Both the position numbers and the translations under genes were made by a program. A DNA stretch of 28,494 nucleotides from a virus, in IMG/VR virus record IMGVR_UViG_3300032334_001461, positions 1 to 28,494 of that record. One strand, given 5' to 3'. Positions within the stretch are counted from its first letter, which is position 1. Every line of letters starts with the position of its first letter. Under the pieces are notes generated by a model. It was not told the origin of the DNA. It did no database searches and saw only the letters and a program-made list of their open reading frames with translations. Below are positions 20,851-27,835 of this stretch, piece after piece.

Positions 20851-21326
20851 CCCGAGATCAAAAAGTACAACGCTGGACCGAGCGTGAAGCTCGCCGTAGT
20901 CTCCACACCATGATCATTGACGATGAAAAGGGTGGATATGTGGCATTTGGAAGATATCAACTCAAACCCACTTTGCATCAAGTTGAAGTAACTGTGAACA
21001 ATGATAGTTCTGTCAGTGTGTTCAGCAACAAGCGCACAGCCATCAGCTGGTGCGTAGCTGACAACTACAAACAGTATGGATTGGCCAAGATTATAAAAAC
21101 GTTAGACCACAAAAAACAGGCTCTGTCGGCAGATATAAACTACAATAAGCAAATGGCCCATAAAGGAAAGAATCACGAATTCCAAGAACTGGTGATAACC
21201 AAGTTAGAATCTAAGGTTGGGCACTATTCGTTGGTGGACCGTGAACTTGAAAAATGCCTAAATCTGGCTAAATATATACAACTAAAAGGATTCCAAAATG
21301 AAACTGCAAGAACTAGCGGCCGCTAA
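20847..21326 (+). CDS. Conserved T4-like phage protein of unknown function (159 aa)
   Basis: A 159-residue protein. It has a very basic/acidic helix at the start (RDQKVQRWTEREARRSLHTM), then a beta region that includes YVAFGRYQLKP, VSVFSNKRTAISWCVADNYKQYGLA, and a long C-terminal helix. The phrase KRTAISWCVADxxxxYxLA is the most distinctive, and I recall it in unknown proteins of T4-like cyanophages next to a small membrane-anchored protein, as here. No catalytic motif was found. It overlaps its upstream neighbour as ATGA, and its last 29 bp overlap the next gene, whose late box (21267-21274) lies within it. The two flanking genes are late, so this one is probably late too. Confidence 0.75.
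   Translation: MTRDQKVQRWTEREARRSLHTMIIDDEKGGYVAFGRYQLKPTLHQVEVTVNNDSSVSVFSNKRTAISWCVADNYKQYGLAKIIKTLDHKKQALSADINYNKQMAHKGKNHEFQELVITKLESKVGHYSLVDRELEKCLNLAKYIQLKGFQNETARTSGR
21267..21274 (+). promoter_or_regulatory. Putative late promoter (GCTAAATA)
   Basis: The box lies inside the end of the upstream gene and is followed after 23 nt by the ATG at 21298. An AAAGGA ribosome site stands 9 nt before that ATG. Confidence 0.65.
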
Positions 21327-22152
21327 GCCAACCCGACAAATATCCAAAGTATTTGAAAGCTACTTTGGCTCAGAGATCAAACTGGATCGCATTCCGGCGC
21401 GCCAAGCCAAGGCTATGTTGAATCGCGTGCGTGGAATCCTGGGCGAGACTCGCCGCCAGCCATCTTTCCATCAAAGCGAAAAGAATCCTAGTTATCTCAA
21501 GCTATTGATGATGGAACAAGCATTGGCTGCCAGACTCAAAGAAACCACACCAGCAATGCCTGCTGCACCTGCTGCCCCTGGCGCTCCTGCTGCACCTGCC
21601 GGAATCAAAGATCCTAAGTTAGAAGCCGCATTGAAAAAATCTGCTGCTGGTCAATCATTGAATCCCGAAGAGCAGAAGCTGGTAGCTGGCGCTGCAATGA
21701 TGCAAGCCGAAAGCCGCCTGCGCCGTGTGATGAGTAGACTCAACGAAAGCGAAGTGCAACAAGCACAAGTGGTGTTGGCTGCACAAGACATGGTTGACAA
21801 GATGCAGAGCATGTTGGAAGATGCTAGCGAGATGCAGTTCAAAGAACTGCCAGCCCTGGTTGACTCAATCAAGAATCAAGTTGGTATTGATCAAGCACAA
21901 CAGTTCAACACCGATGCCACAGCAGCACTCACAGGCCTAGTACAAAATCTACAAGGTGCCAAGGCACAGTTGGATCAAGCATTAGGTGTGGTCACTGGTC
22001 AAACACCACCACCTGACGCAGGCATGGCCAATGTGGGTATGGCCGCTCCTGCTCCTGAGATGGCTGGCGAAATGCCAGCACCTGAGATGGCACCTCCTTC
22101 GGAAGAGCCTGCAGAAGTACCTGCTGCTGCTCTCGGCCGCGCCAAGCGATAA
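21298..22152 (+). CDS. Probable head/scaffold-type late protein, Pro/Ala-rich (284 aa)
   Basis: A 284-residue protein. The N-terminal 75 residues hold KVFESYFGSEIKLDRIPARQAKAMLNRVRGIL and KNPSYLKLLMMEQAL, conserved in unknown late proteins of T4-like phages as I recall. Next comes a Pro/Ala-rich hinge (PAMPAAPAAPGAPAAPAG), then a long helical region that is rich in Gln, Met and Glu (about 115-240). A second Pro/Ala/Glu-rich tail follows. This composition, with flexible linkers and an elongated helical middle, resembles scaffold or internal head proteins, but no direct match is claimed. The late box and AAAGGA site support strong late expression. The stop overlaps the next ATG as TAATG. Confidence 0.7.
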   Translation: MKLQELAAAKPTRQISKVFESYFGSEIKLDRIPARQAKAMLNRVRGILGETRRQPSFHQSEKNPSYLKLLMMEQALAARLKETTPAMPAAPAAPGAPAAPAGIKDPKLEAALKKSAAGQSLNPEEQKLVAGAAMMQAESRLRRVMSRLNESEVQQAQVVLAAQDMVDKMQSMLEDASEMQFKELPALVDSIKNQVGIDQAQQFNTDATAALTGLVQNLQGAKAQLDQALGVVTGQTPPPDAGMANVGMAAPAPEMAGEMPAPEMAPPSEEPAEVPAAALGRAKR

Positions 22153-22502
22153 TGCGAATCACGGAAGTAGATCAAAAAGAACCAGGCGCAGACCCAAAGA
22201 AACTTTTGGGTCTCGTCAACTTCCTAGTTGGTCGCGCCGAAGATACCAATAGCCAAAAACAAATCAGTCAGGATGCATTCATCAAACTAGCCCAGAGTTT
22301 AGGTATCTTTGTGACCAAACAGACCCTGGGCGATATCGTGAGTCAGCCTCCTTTAAGTGGTGTTTTGGAACCCCTAGATCCAAACTCCGGAATGGTCACA
22401 TTCAAAGGCGCAGACATTGGTCCTACCAAAATGAGCGTGCCACAAGCCCAACAAACAGTTGATCGTATGGCCAAATCGGCTATGAAGCGAGGTATGAAGT
22501 AA
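22152..22502 (+). CDS. Conserved T4-like phage protein of unknown function (116 aa)
   Basis: A 116-residue protein beginning MRITEVDQK, the MxIxEx start shared by its late neighbours. The middle LVNFLVGRAEDTNSQKQISQDAFIKLAQSLGI is helical, followed by a short turn VSQPPLSGVLEPLDPNSGMVTFKG with a beta strand. I recall the pattern of an FLxxRAxDTxA helix plus a PPL turn from unknown proteins of T4-like phages. A structural or assembly role is inferred from the coupling to the upstream Pro/Ala-rich protein, whose stop overlaps its start. It ends the late run; a sigma70 promoter follows 12 bp after its stop. Confidence 0.78.
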   Translation: MRITEVDQKEPGADPKKLLGLVNFLVGRAEDTNSQKQISQDAFIKLAQSLGIFVTKQTLGDIVSQPPLSGVLEPLDPNSGMVTFKGADIGPTKMSVPQAQQTVDRMAKSAMKRGMK

Positions 22503-22513
22503 GTACTGATCAT

Positions 22514-22542
22514 TGACTTTTGGTTTTACATAAAGTATAATG
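22514..22542 (+). promoter_or_regulatory. Sigma70 promoter of the iscU-iscA operon (TTGACT-17-TATAAT)
   Basis: The -35 TTGACT is at 22514-22519, the spacer is 17 bp, and the -10 TATAAT is at 22537-22542. Transcription would start near 22549, giving a short leader with GAGAGG before the ATG at 22561. No terminator is visible before 24540, so it can serve the whole Fe-S module. Confidence 0.88.
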
Positions 22543-22560
22543 CACTGTGAGAGGTATAGA

Positions 22561-22746
22561 ATGAAACACTGGAAAGCATACATAAAGACCACAGAGTCTG
22601 GCCAACTGCGCCAGTATACCACTGTGGTTGATGCTGAAAACGAGTTCCAAGCTACAAATAAATTCAAACAAAAATACGGTCCGGACTGTCTAATAGGATG
22701 GATAAGAGAGGTACAACTAGATGGCTTACAGTCAGCAGGTTATTGA
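22561..22746 (+). CDS. Small unknown protein leading the Fe-S operon (61 aa)
   Basis: A 61-residue alpha/beta protein: MKHWKAYIKTTESGQLRQYTTVVDAENEFQATNKFKQKYG and so on. It is a two-strand plus helix form of the kind seen in many tiny phage proteins that bind nucleic acid or ribosomal parts. No domain is recognised. The start is the ATG at 22561 with GAGAGG 6 nt before it; an in-frame ATG at 22540 lies inside the -10 box and can be ruled out. The last 26 bp overlap iscU, which has a matching GAGAGG site. Expression should be early or middle, with iscU. Confidence 0.72.
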   Translation: MKHWKAYIKTTESGQLRQYTTVVDAENEFQATNKFKQKYGPDCLIGWIREVQLDGLQSAGY

Positions 22747-23107
22747 TCATTATGAGAACCCACGCAATGTGGGTAGTTTTGCCAAAGACGATGTAGACGT
22801 TGGCACAGGTATGGTAGGAGCACCTGCTTGTGGTGACGTGATGAAACTGCAAATCAAGGTGGACGAACATGGCATTATCAAGGACGCTCGCTTCAAGACG
22901 TATGGCTGCGGCTCGGCGATCGCAAGTAGCAGCCTGGTTACTGAATGGATCAAGGGAAAGACACTTGCAGAAGCTGGAACAATTAAAAATACAGCGATCG
23001 CACAAGAGCTGGCGCTTCCTCCCGTAAAGATCCATTGCAGCATCCTAGCTGAAGATGCTATCAAAGCTGCCATCAAAGACTATCAAGACAAACATGGCCA
23101 AACTTAG
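22721..23107 (+). CDS. iscU: Fe-S cluster scaffold IscU
   Basis: A 128-residue protein, the same length as E. coli IscU, and from memory a large majority of positions match proteobacterial IscU. All key residues are present: Cys37, Asp39, Cys63 and Cys106 for the cluster, and the LPPVK motif (99-103) that is bound by the HscA/HscB chaperones. It receives sulfur from the IscS desulfurase, which must come from the host. The high conservation of such host-specific contacts suggests gain from a gamma- or betaproteobacterium, perhaps recently. The ATG has GAGAGG 11 nt upstream. Fe-S assembly genes have been reported in aquatic viromes, but an intact IscU is unusual in a phage. Confidence 0.95.
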   Translation: MAYSQQVIDHYENPRNVGSFAKDDVDVGTGMVGAPACGDVMKLQIKVDEHGIIKDARFKTYGCGSAIASSSLVTEWIKGKTLAEAGTIKNTAIAQELALPPVKIHCSILAEDAIKAAIKDYQDKHGQT

Positions 23108-23489
23108 ACACATAGCCATCAGCTGTCAGGATCCCTGGGCCACAGCAGAGTTCTATATGCAGGCCTTTGACATGAAGAAGGTAGGCGAAACACACAGCAC
23201 CCTAGCTGACGGTGTTTACTTGAGTGACGGTGTGATCAACATGGCCTTGCTTAAATACAAAAACGACGAGATGGCTGGTCCACGAGGCAAAGACTATGAA
23301 GGTCTGCATCACTTAGGATTTTGGGTAGATGATATCCATGCTGCAAAAAACCGAGTAGAACAATCCGGCGCCACCTGGTTTATGGGAGAAGTAGCAGATG
23401 ACACCACATTCTATGAAGTCAAATATCATACTCCAGACGGTACGATGTTTGATATCACCCAGAATGGTTGGGGTGGTGCTGTTAAGTAG
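23094..23489 (+). CDS. VOC-fold (glyoxalase-like) protein
   Basis: A 131-residue single-domain VOC protein: LRHIAISCQDPWATAEFYMQAFDMKKVG, then EGLHHLGFWVDDIHAAKNRV, and DGTMFDITQNGW near the end. The metal ligands would be His6 and His73. The final position, usually Glu in glyoxalases, is Asp120. The family includes glyoxalase I, epimerases and bleomycin-type resistance proteins, so the reaction cannot be told. I chose the ATG at 23094 because the remaining frame upstream is inside iscU and the beta strand LRHIAI must begin the fold. It overlaps iscU by 14 bp and the next gene by 26 bp. It belongs to the Fe-S operon and may be host-derived. Confidence 0.85.
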   Translation: MAKLRHIAISCQDPWATAEFYMQAFDMKKVGETHSTLADGVYLSDGVINMALLKYKNDEMAGPRGKDYEGLHHLGFWVDDIHAAKNRVEQSGATWFMGEVADDTTFYEVKYHTPDGTMFDITQNGWGGAVK

Positions 23490-23703
23490 TCTAGCACTGG
23501 CATCTGCACAAACCAAAGAAGTCCAATACGGCATGACACCCGTCAAGCCAATCGTGTATTACAAATGGCGCTGTGTTAGTTCCAAACCTGCTAATCTGTC
23601 AGACCCCTGCACCATGTGTACTCGATCTGTTTGTACCCGTTGGGTTAAGGAAATACTCACAACCGAAGAAGTGCGACAACTTATGAAAGAACGTAAGAAA
23701 TGA
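23464..23703 (+). CDS. Small exported cysteine-containing protein (79 aa)
   Basis: A 79-residue protein with a signal peptide: MVGVVLLSSLALASA with a predicted cut after Ala15 (ASA^QT). It lacks a lipobox. The mature part has four Cys (CVSSKPANLSDPCTMCTRSVC), which could form two disulfides or bind metal. The C-terminus is charged (EEVRQLMKERKK). I do not recognise it. The start ATG at 23464 is preferred over 23398 because a signal peptide begins just there; no clear Shine-Dalgarno sequence is seen, but it overlaps the VOC gene and may be coupled. A periplasmic protein is odd between Fe-S and VOC genes. The signal peptide lacks a strongly basic start, a weak point. Confidence 0.6.
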   Translation: MVGVVLLSSLALASAQTKEVQYGMTPVKPIVYYKWRCVSSKPANLSDPCTMCTRSVCTRWVKEILTTEEVRQLMKERKK

Positions 23704-24233
23704 TACCACAACTCACACATGTAGGACTGTTCACCAAAGATATAGAAGTACTGGAAAAGTTCTACACCACAGTTCTAGGACTCATGGTCACAGACCGTGG
23801 ACTATTAGCCCGCATGAACAACACACCCATAGTGTTCCTAAGTGGCAGTGCAGACAGCCATCATCAACTGGTGCTAGCCGTTGGGGACTCTCCCACAGTG
23901 ATGCAGCAACTCAGTTTCAAAGTCAGCACCTTGGACGAACTGCGCACCATGGCCAACCGAGCATCAGATTATGGTGTAGAAGGATTCCGTCCTTGGGATC
24001 ATGGCAACGCATGGAGCGTGTACTTCTTTGATCCGCAAGGAAACTTGGTAGAAGTATACATGGACACCATATTCCATGTTGCCCAACCGCATGGTCGTAT
24101 GTTGGATCTCAGTTTGACAGATCAAGAGATATTGAACAATACCTTCAACGCCATCAAGGATGACCCTACCTTTGGTTACATGGAAGATTGGCAAGCACGG
24201 ATCAAGCAGAAACTATATGATAACTCTAACTGA
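23700..24233 (+). CDS. VOC-fold protein, dioxygenase/glyoxalase-like, possibly degenerate metal site
   Basis: A 177-residue VOC protein with the usual pattern: LTHVGLFTKDIEVLEKFYTTVLGL, a HHQLVLAV strand, and SVYFFDPQGNLVEVYMDT. Expected metal ligands His7 and Glu118 are present. Where GHIA-type motifs carry the second His, this protein has QQLSFKV, so Gln70 replaces it, unless His54, His55 or His101 serves instead. The C-terminal extension (KDDPTFGYMEDWQARIKQKL) is like bacterial VOC dioxygenase-type proteins, as I recall. The substrate is unknown. It overlaps the exported-protein gene as ATGA and iscA by 17 bp. A part in the Fe-S module is suggested only by position. Confidence 0.85.
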   Translation: MIPQLTHVGLFTKDIEVLEKFYTTVLGLMVTDRGLLARMNNTPIVFLSGSADSHHQLVLAVGDSPTVMQQLSFKVSTLDELRTMANRASDYGVEGFRPWDHGNAWSVYFFDPQGNLVEVYMDTIFHVAQPHGRMLDLSLTDQEILNNTFNAIKDDPTFGYMEDWQARIKQKLYDNSN

Positions 24234-24540
24234 ACGAGCAGCAGAAAAGGTACGTCAGAATTTAACCAAACGTGGTAGAGGTTTGGGTATACGCCTGGGT
24301 GTGAAAACCACAGGTTGCTCTGGACTAGCTTATGTGTTAGAATACGTAGATGCAGTGGACACATTGCAACCCATGGCGTTCGATAATCATGGTGTCACGG
24401 TGTATGTTGACAACAAAGACATGGCATATCTTGATGGCATGATCTTGGATTGGAAGCGTGAGGGCTTGCAAGAAGGTTTTGATTTTATCAACCCCAATGA
24501 ATCGGCCCGCTGCGGCTGTGGAGAGAGTTTTAAAATTTGA
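24217..24540 (+). CDS. iscA: A-type Fe-S carrier IscA (HesB family)
   Basis: A 107-residue protein, the length of E. coli IscA. It carries the three family cysteines: Cys35 in KTTGCSGLAYVLEYV, and Cys99 and Cys101 in RCGCGESFKI. The opening ITLTERAAEKV and the GLQEGFDFINPNES stretch are also family features. A-type carriers take Fe-S clusters from scaffolds such as IscU to apo-enzymes. I chose the ATG at 24217 because it restores the normal length; the frame continues upstream to 24160, but only within the VOC gene. The stop overlaps the next start (TTGA). With iscU at 22721 it forms half of an Isc pathway and would use the host's IscS and chaperones. Confidence 0.95.
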   Translation: MITLTERAAEKVRQNLTKRGRGLGIRLGVKTTGCSGLAYVLEYVDAVDTLQPMAFDNHGVTVYVDNKDMAYLDGMILDWKREGLQEGFDFINPNESARCGCGESFKI

Positions 24541-24959
24541 AGATCAAATTCCAAAAGTTATACATGGATTGGGCACACAGAGCTGCCCAACTTAGTCATG
24601 CCCGCAGACTCAACGTGGGTGCTGTAATAGTCAAAGACGACACAGTTATCAGCTATGGTTACAATGGCATGCCCGCAGGTTGGGACAATAACTGCGAACA
24701 CATTTTACAAGATGGAACTTTAAAAACCAACCCAGAGGTATTACATGCTGAATCAAATGCTATTGCAAAATTGGCGAAGTCTAACAACAGTGGTCTTGGG
24801 GCTGACTTATTTGTTACTCACAGTCCTTGTCTCGAGTGTGCCAAACTCATTTATCAGTCAGGTATTAGTCGTGTATTTTATAGTGAAGACTATAGAGATG
24901 ATGCGGGACTCCAGTTCCTATACAAGTCAGGACTTATAGTGGAAAAACTAGATGTATAA
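24537..24959 (+). CDS. cd: dCMP deaminase
   Basis: A 140-residue zinc-dependent deaminase: MDWAHRAAQLSHARRLNVGAVIV, SYGYNGMP, the catalytic HAESNAI (His70, Glu72) and PCLECA (Cys98, Cys101). It converts dCMP to dUMP, feeding dTMP synthesis in phage nucleotide metabolism. T4 Cd has 193 residues with additional allosteric parts, so this is a short version. The start is a TTG at 24537 overlapping the stop of iscA; the first strand fits well with it and no ATG is near enough. Location before nrdA and a nuclease fits a nucleotide-metabolism cluster. Confidence 0.92.
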   Translation: MKIKFQKLYMDWAHRAAQLSHARRLNVGAVIVKDDTVISYGYNGMPAGWDNNCEHILQDGTLKTNPEVLHAESNAIAKLAKSNNSGLGADLFVTHSPCLECAKLIYQSGISRVFYSEDYRDDAGLQFLYKSGLIVEKLDV

Positions 24960-25668
24960 TCCACGTCACGATTACCAACCCATACCACGTGTGACCATTG
25001 ACGGCAAACGATTCTATGCCACACCCGACGGTAACAAACTACCAAGCGTGACCACGATCCTGGACCGTACCAAAAGCGAAGAAAGCAAGAAAGCTCTTAA
25101 TCAATGGCGGGCTAGAGTGGGCGCAGAAAAAGCACAGCAGATCACTACCGAAGCTGCTAACCGCGGTACCAGGATGCACACCTACTTGGAACGCTACATC
25201 AAAGAAGGCGCTATTCCCGAACGTGGTAGTAATCCTTTCTCATGGCCCAGCCATTTGATGGCCAATACCATCGTAGAGCACGGACTTAAAAACGTAAGCG
25301 AGTTTTGGGGTATTGAAGTTCCGCTGTATTTTCCAAAGGTCTATGCAGGAACCACAGATGGCGCGGGCATACACCTCAATGCGGAAAGCATCCTGGACTA
25401 TAAACAGACCAACAAGCCCAAACGGCGTGAGTGGATCGACGATTACTTTACGCAGCTTTGCGCCTATGCAGAAGCACACAATGAAGTGTATGGCACTCGG
25501 ATACGCAAGGGCGTGGTGCTGATGTGTGTCAAGCCCGATCTTGATGCCGATCACAATATCATTGGTGAGCCTAAGTATCAAGAATTCGTGCTAGAGGGCG
25601 CAGAATTTGACAAATATCGGGACTTGTGGTGGCGGCGTGTTGAACAGTTTTATCTGCTAAATACGTGA
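24952..25668 (+). CDS. PD-(D/E)XK exonuclease (RecB/MGME1-like)
   Basis: A 238-residue protein with the order of RecB-like nuclease motifs: RGTRMHTYLE (GxxxH, His76), FWGIEVPLYF (Glu122 region), VYAGTTDGAG (Asp136), ESILDYKQTNK (Asp149 and Lys151, the D-x-K core) and a following QLCAYAEAHNEVYG. Such enzymes degrade DNA ends. In T4-like cyanophages relatives are annotated as exonucleases, as I recall. Only two Cys are present, so it lacks the Fe-S cluster seen in AddB/Cas4-type relatives. It overlaps the dCMP deaminase gene by 8 bp. A role in host DNA breakdown or recombination is inferred. A late box lies in its last codons for the next gene. Confidence 0.85.
   Translation: MYNPRHDYQPIPRVTIDGKRFYATPDGNKLPSVTTILDRTKSEESKKALNQWRARVGAEKAQQITTEAANRGTRMHTYLERYIKEGAIPERGSNPFSWPSHLMANTIVEHGLKNVSEFWGIEVPLYFPKVYAGTTDGAGIHLNAESILDYKQTNKPKRREWIDDYFTQLCAYAEAHNEVYGTRIRKGVVLMCVKPDLDADHNIIGEPKYQEFVLEGAEFDKYRDLWWRRVEQFYLLNT
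25656..25663 (+). promoter_or_regulatory. Putative late promoter (GCTAAATA)
   Basis: The box overlaps the end of the exonuclease gene. An AAGGA ribosome site (25679-25683) and the TTG start at 25692 follow. The same 8 bases stand at 21267-21274. Confidence 0.68.
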
Positions 25669-25691
25669 TCTAAAGCACAAGGAATACTAAA

Positions 25692-27404
25692 TTGGCCATC
25701 GTACAAATCTCACGCATTACCCAGCGCAAAGGGTTAGAGGAAGATCTTCCACAGCCATTGGCCCCTGCTGAACTTGGATGGGCAGTGGACGCTAGGCGTT
25801 TATACATTGGTCCAGGTACCTTAGCCGAAGGCGCTCCTGATGAGCGTAACAATGTGGAAATACTCACAGAATATTCTGATCTGCTGGGACCAAACACCAC
25901 ATACACCTATCAAGGTGCAGCAGCAGGTTACACAGTACAAACAGGTCCCAGCGGCGGCAGTCCTGTCAGTCAAAGTCTGCAGAGTAGACTAGACAGCTAT
26001 GCCATAGTCACCGACTTTGGTGCCACCGGAGACGGAGTCACCGATGATACCGCTGCTATCAATCGTGCATTGTATCAACTATTTTGCGTCCAGAACAATG
26101 TACAGATACGCAGGAGTTTGTTTTTCCCTGCTGGAAACTATCGCATCACCGACTCAATCAAAGTACCACCTTTCTGCTTGTTGTATGGAGAAGGTCCTGA
26201 CAGTTCAATATTAAACTTCTCTGTGGCTGTATGGACCAGCACTGTGGCTTATGAATCAGGTACGTTGGTGAAGAATGGTGCCACCTACTACAGATCCAAT
26301 GGCACAGTGCCAGTGGGCACATTAATAACCGACACTGTGTATTGGACAGTGAGTGCCTTGCCAGACTATGTGGTACAAACTGCCAACAGCGCACAACAAA
26401 CTGGTGCCAACATACCATTGGCCACGGAACCACAAAGCATTGAGATCCTTAACATGAAGATCCAGACCGGTGAGATCATGGATGGTTTGTTGATACAAGA
26501 TGCGCATGATTGTGCTATCACCAATGTGAACATACAAGGACCATTGACCACTGCTGATCTAGACACTGCTGCTGATGACATTGCAGCCGTGCGTTGGGCT
26601 AGCACCGCAGGATTGGTATGTAATCACATCACGCTTAATAACTGCAAGTTCTCTGGTTTCACTTATGGTACCAACACTGATCAACAGCTCCAGAGTTGCA
26701 CCATATCAAATTCTAAGTTTGACACTCTCTATCAGGGCGTATACCTCGGAGGAGCATCTCCAGTAAATGGTGGTGCTACCGGTACGCGCCTCGTTAACAA
26801 CATATTTGATAATATCTATGTGCAAGGTATTGTATTTGACAATGTGAGCCTGAACAACACCAATGACAATATTTTTTATGATGTAGGTAATCATTTCCTT
26901 GGTACTACTTACCCTGCCAGTGCTGTTATTGACATCAATACTGAAAATAATGTATGCCTTGGAGACATGTTCCAACGTACCAATGCCTACTCTGGTACCT
27001 ATCCCAGGATCGACTTACACAGCACCGCCAGTATCGCCACAGAAAATGGCGAGCAGATACAGATGGGTACCTACTATAGGCAAGCCGGAACTTCAACCAC
27101 ACTGGTCAACAACACCGCAGCGGCTGCAACCATAACCACCTTAGATGCCACCGTGGTGAGAGCTGTGCGCATTGATTATACCATCACCCGCCTTACTACA
27201 ACACGCACTGGATACTTTACCATAGTGGCCAGTACAGATGGCACAGGCGGAAACTTAGTGTATAACGATGAAGGTTATCAAAATACATCCACCGGAGTCA
27301 CACTAACTGCCACTGAAACAGGCAGTGTGGTTTCTTGGAAGTACACCACTACCAACACAGGTAGTGATGCTACCTTATACTATTCCGTCACACTCTTGGC
27401 CTGA
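25692..27404 (+). CDS. Tail spike/fibre with pectate-lyase-type beta-helix
   Basis: A 570-residue protein. An N-terminal attachment domain (1-60) has ELGWAVDARRLYIGPGTLAEGAP, a hub pattern seen in fibre and spike proteins. The central domain begins VTDFGATGDGVTDDTAAINRAL (106-127), the usual start of the pectate-lyase/right-handed beta-helix fold, with LFFPAGNYRITDSIKVPP and many N/T/S-rich turns (about 230-450). A beta-sandwich-like end follows. Such spikes bind and often cut host surface sugars. No lyase active site can be fixed. The start is TTG at 25692 with AAGGA in place; a late box precedes it. It stands between nucleotide-metabolism genes, which fits receptor-binding genes exchanged between phages. 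Confidence 0.88.
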   Translation: MAIVQISRITQRKGLEEDLPQPLAPAELGWAVDARRLYIGPGTLAEGAPDERNNVEILTEYSDLLGPNTTYTYQGAAAGYTVQTGPSGGSPVSQSLQSRLDSYAIVTDFGATGDGVTDDTAAINRALYQLFCVQNNVQIRRSLFFPAGNYRITDSIKVPPFCLLYGEGPDSSILNFSVAVWTSTVAYESGTLVKNGATYYRSNGTVPVGTLITDTVYWTVSALPDYVVQTANSAQQTGANIPLATEPQSIEILNMKIQTGEIMDGLLIQDAHDCAITNVNIQGPLTTADLDTAADDIAAVRWASTAGLVCNHITLNNCKFSGFTYGTNTDQQLQSCTISNSKFDTLYQGVYLGGASPVNGGATGTRLVNNIFDNIYVQGIVFDNVSLNNTNDNIFYDVGNHFLGTTYPASAVIDINTENNVCLGDMFQRTNAYSGTYPRIDLHSTASIATENGEQIQMGTYYRQAGTSTTLVNNTAAAATITTLDATVVRAVRIDYTITRLTTTRTGYFTIVASTDGTGGNLVYNDEGYQNTSTGVTLTATETGSVVSWKYTTTNTGSDATLYYSVTLLA

Positions 27405-27829
27405 TGTGGGCTCATACGTTTGACACCAGATTAGCCAGTTGGAATCAACTCAGGCTCGAAGCTGGTAATCTCCCCAAGGCACAATGTTTGGAAGCTATCA
27501 ACTGCTGGTGGTTTGATACTCCTTGGCGACCATATTATTTGCACTGGGATGATCGTGCTACATGGCCAGATCCCTGGCAGTTATTGGATGAGAATCTATT
27601 CTGCGGGCTTGCAAGAGGGCTGGGAATACTGTATACTATAGCTCTTATGGATCGTGAAGATATACAAGATGCAGAGCTTGTAGACACCAACAACGACAAT
27701 TTAGTCCTGGTGAGTCAAAAGAAATATATACTGAATTGGGATAGAGACCAGTTGTTAAATATCAACCTAAGCTCGTTCCAAGTCCGACATAGCATCAGCC
27801 AAGAACAAATAAAAACTCAAATAAAGTAG
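27404..27829 (+). CDS. Conserved T4-like phage protein of unknown function (141 aa)
   Basis: A 141-residue protein rich in Trp: the stretch WWFDTPWRPYYLHWDDRATWPDPWQLLDENLFCGLARGLGILYTIALM, and a later LVLVSQKKYILNWD. I recall the WPDPWQLL...FCxxARxLGxLYTI pattern from unknown proteins of T4-like phages. The fold is probably alpha/beta and soluble. No function is known to me. The start overlaps the stop of the tail-spike gene (TGATG), so it is likely cotranscribed late. A link to the spike, such as a chaperone or tail assembly factor, is possible from position only. Six bases separate its stop from the nrdA start. Confidence 0.8.
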   Translation: MWAHTFDTRLASWNQLRLEAGNLPKAQCLEAINCWWFDTPWRPYYLHWDDRATWPDPWQLLDENLFCGLARGLGILYTIALMDREDIQDAELVDTNNDNLVLVSQKKYILNWDRDQLLNINLSSFQVRHSISQEQIKTQIK

Positions 27830-27835
27830 CGAAAA

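Noticed and set aside
23252-23257. TAAATA box in the first VOC gene
   Set aside because: It is internal to a gene with no start codon or ribosome site in a fitting place downstream.
24160-24216. Longer IscA starting upstream at 24160
   Set aside because: The extra 19 residues come from the VOC gene in another frame; the ATG at 24217 restores the normal 107-residue IscA.
27609-27637. Promoter-like TTGCAA-17-TATACT inside the 141 aa gene
   Set aside because: The -35 is poor and the ATG at 27647 is an internal in-frame codon of a conserved protein. It could serve nrdA but nothing supports this.
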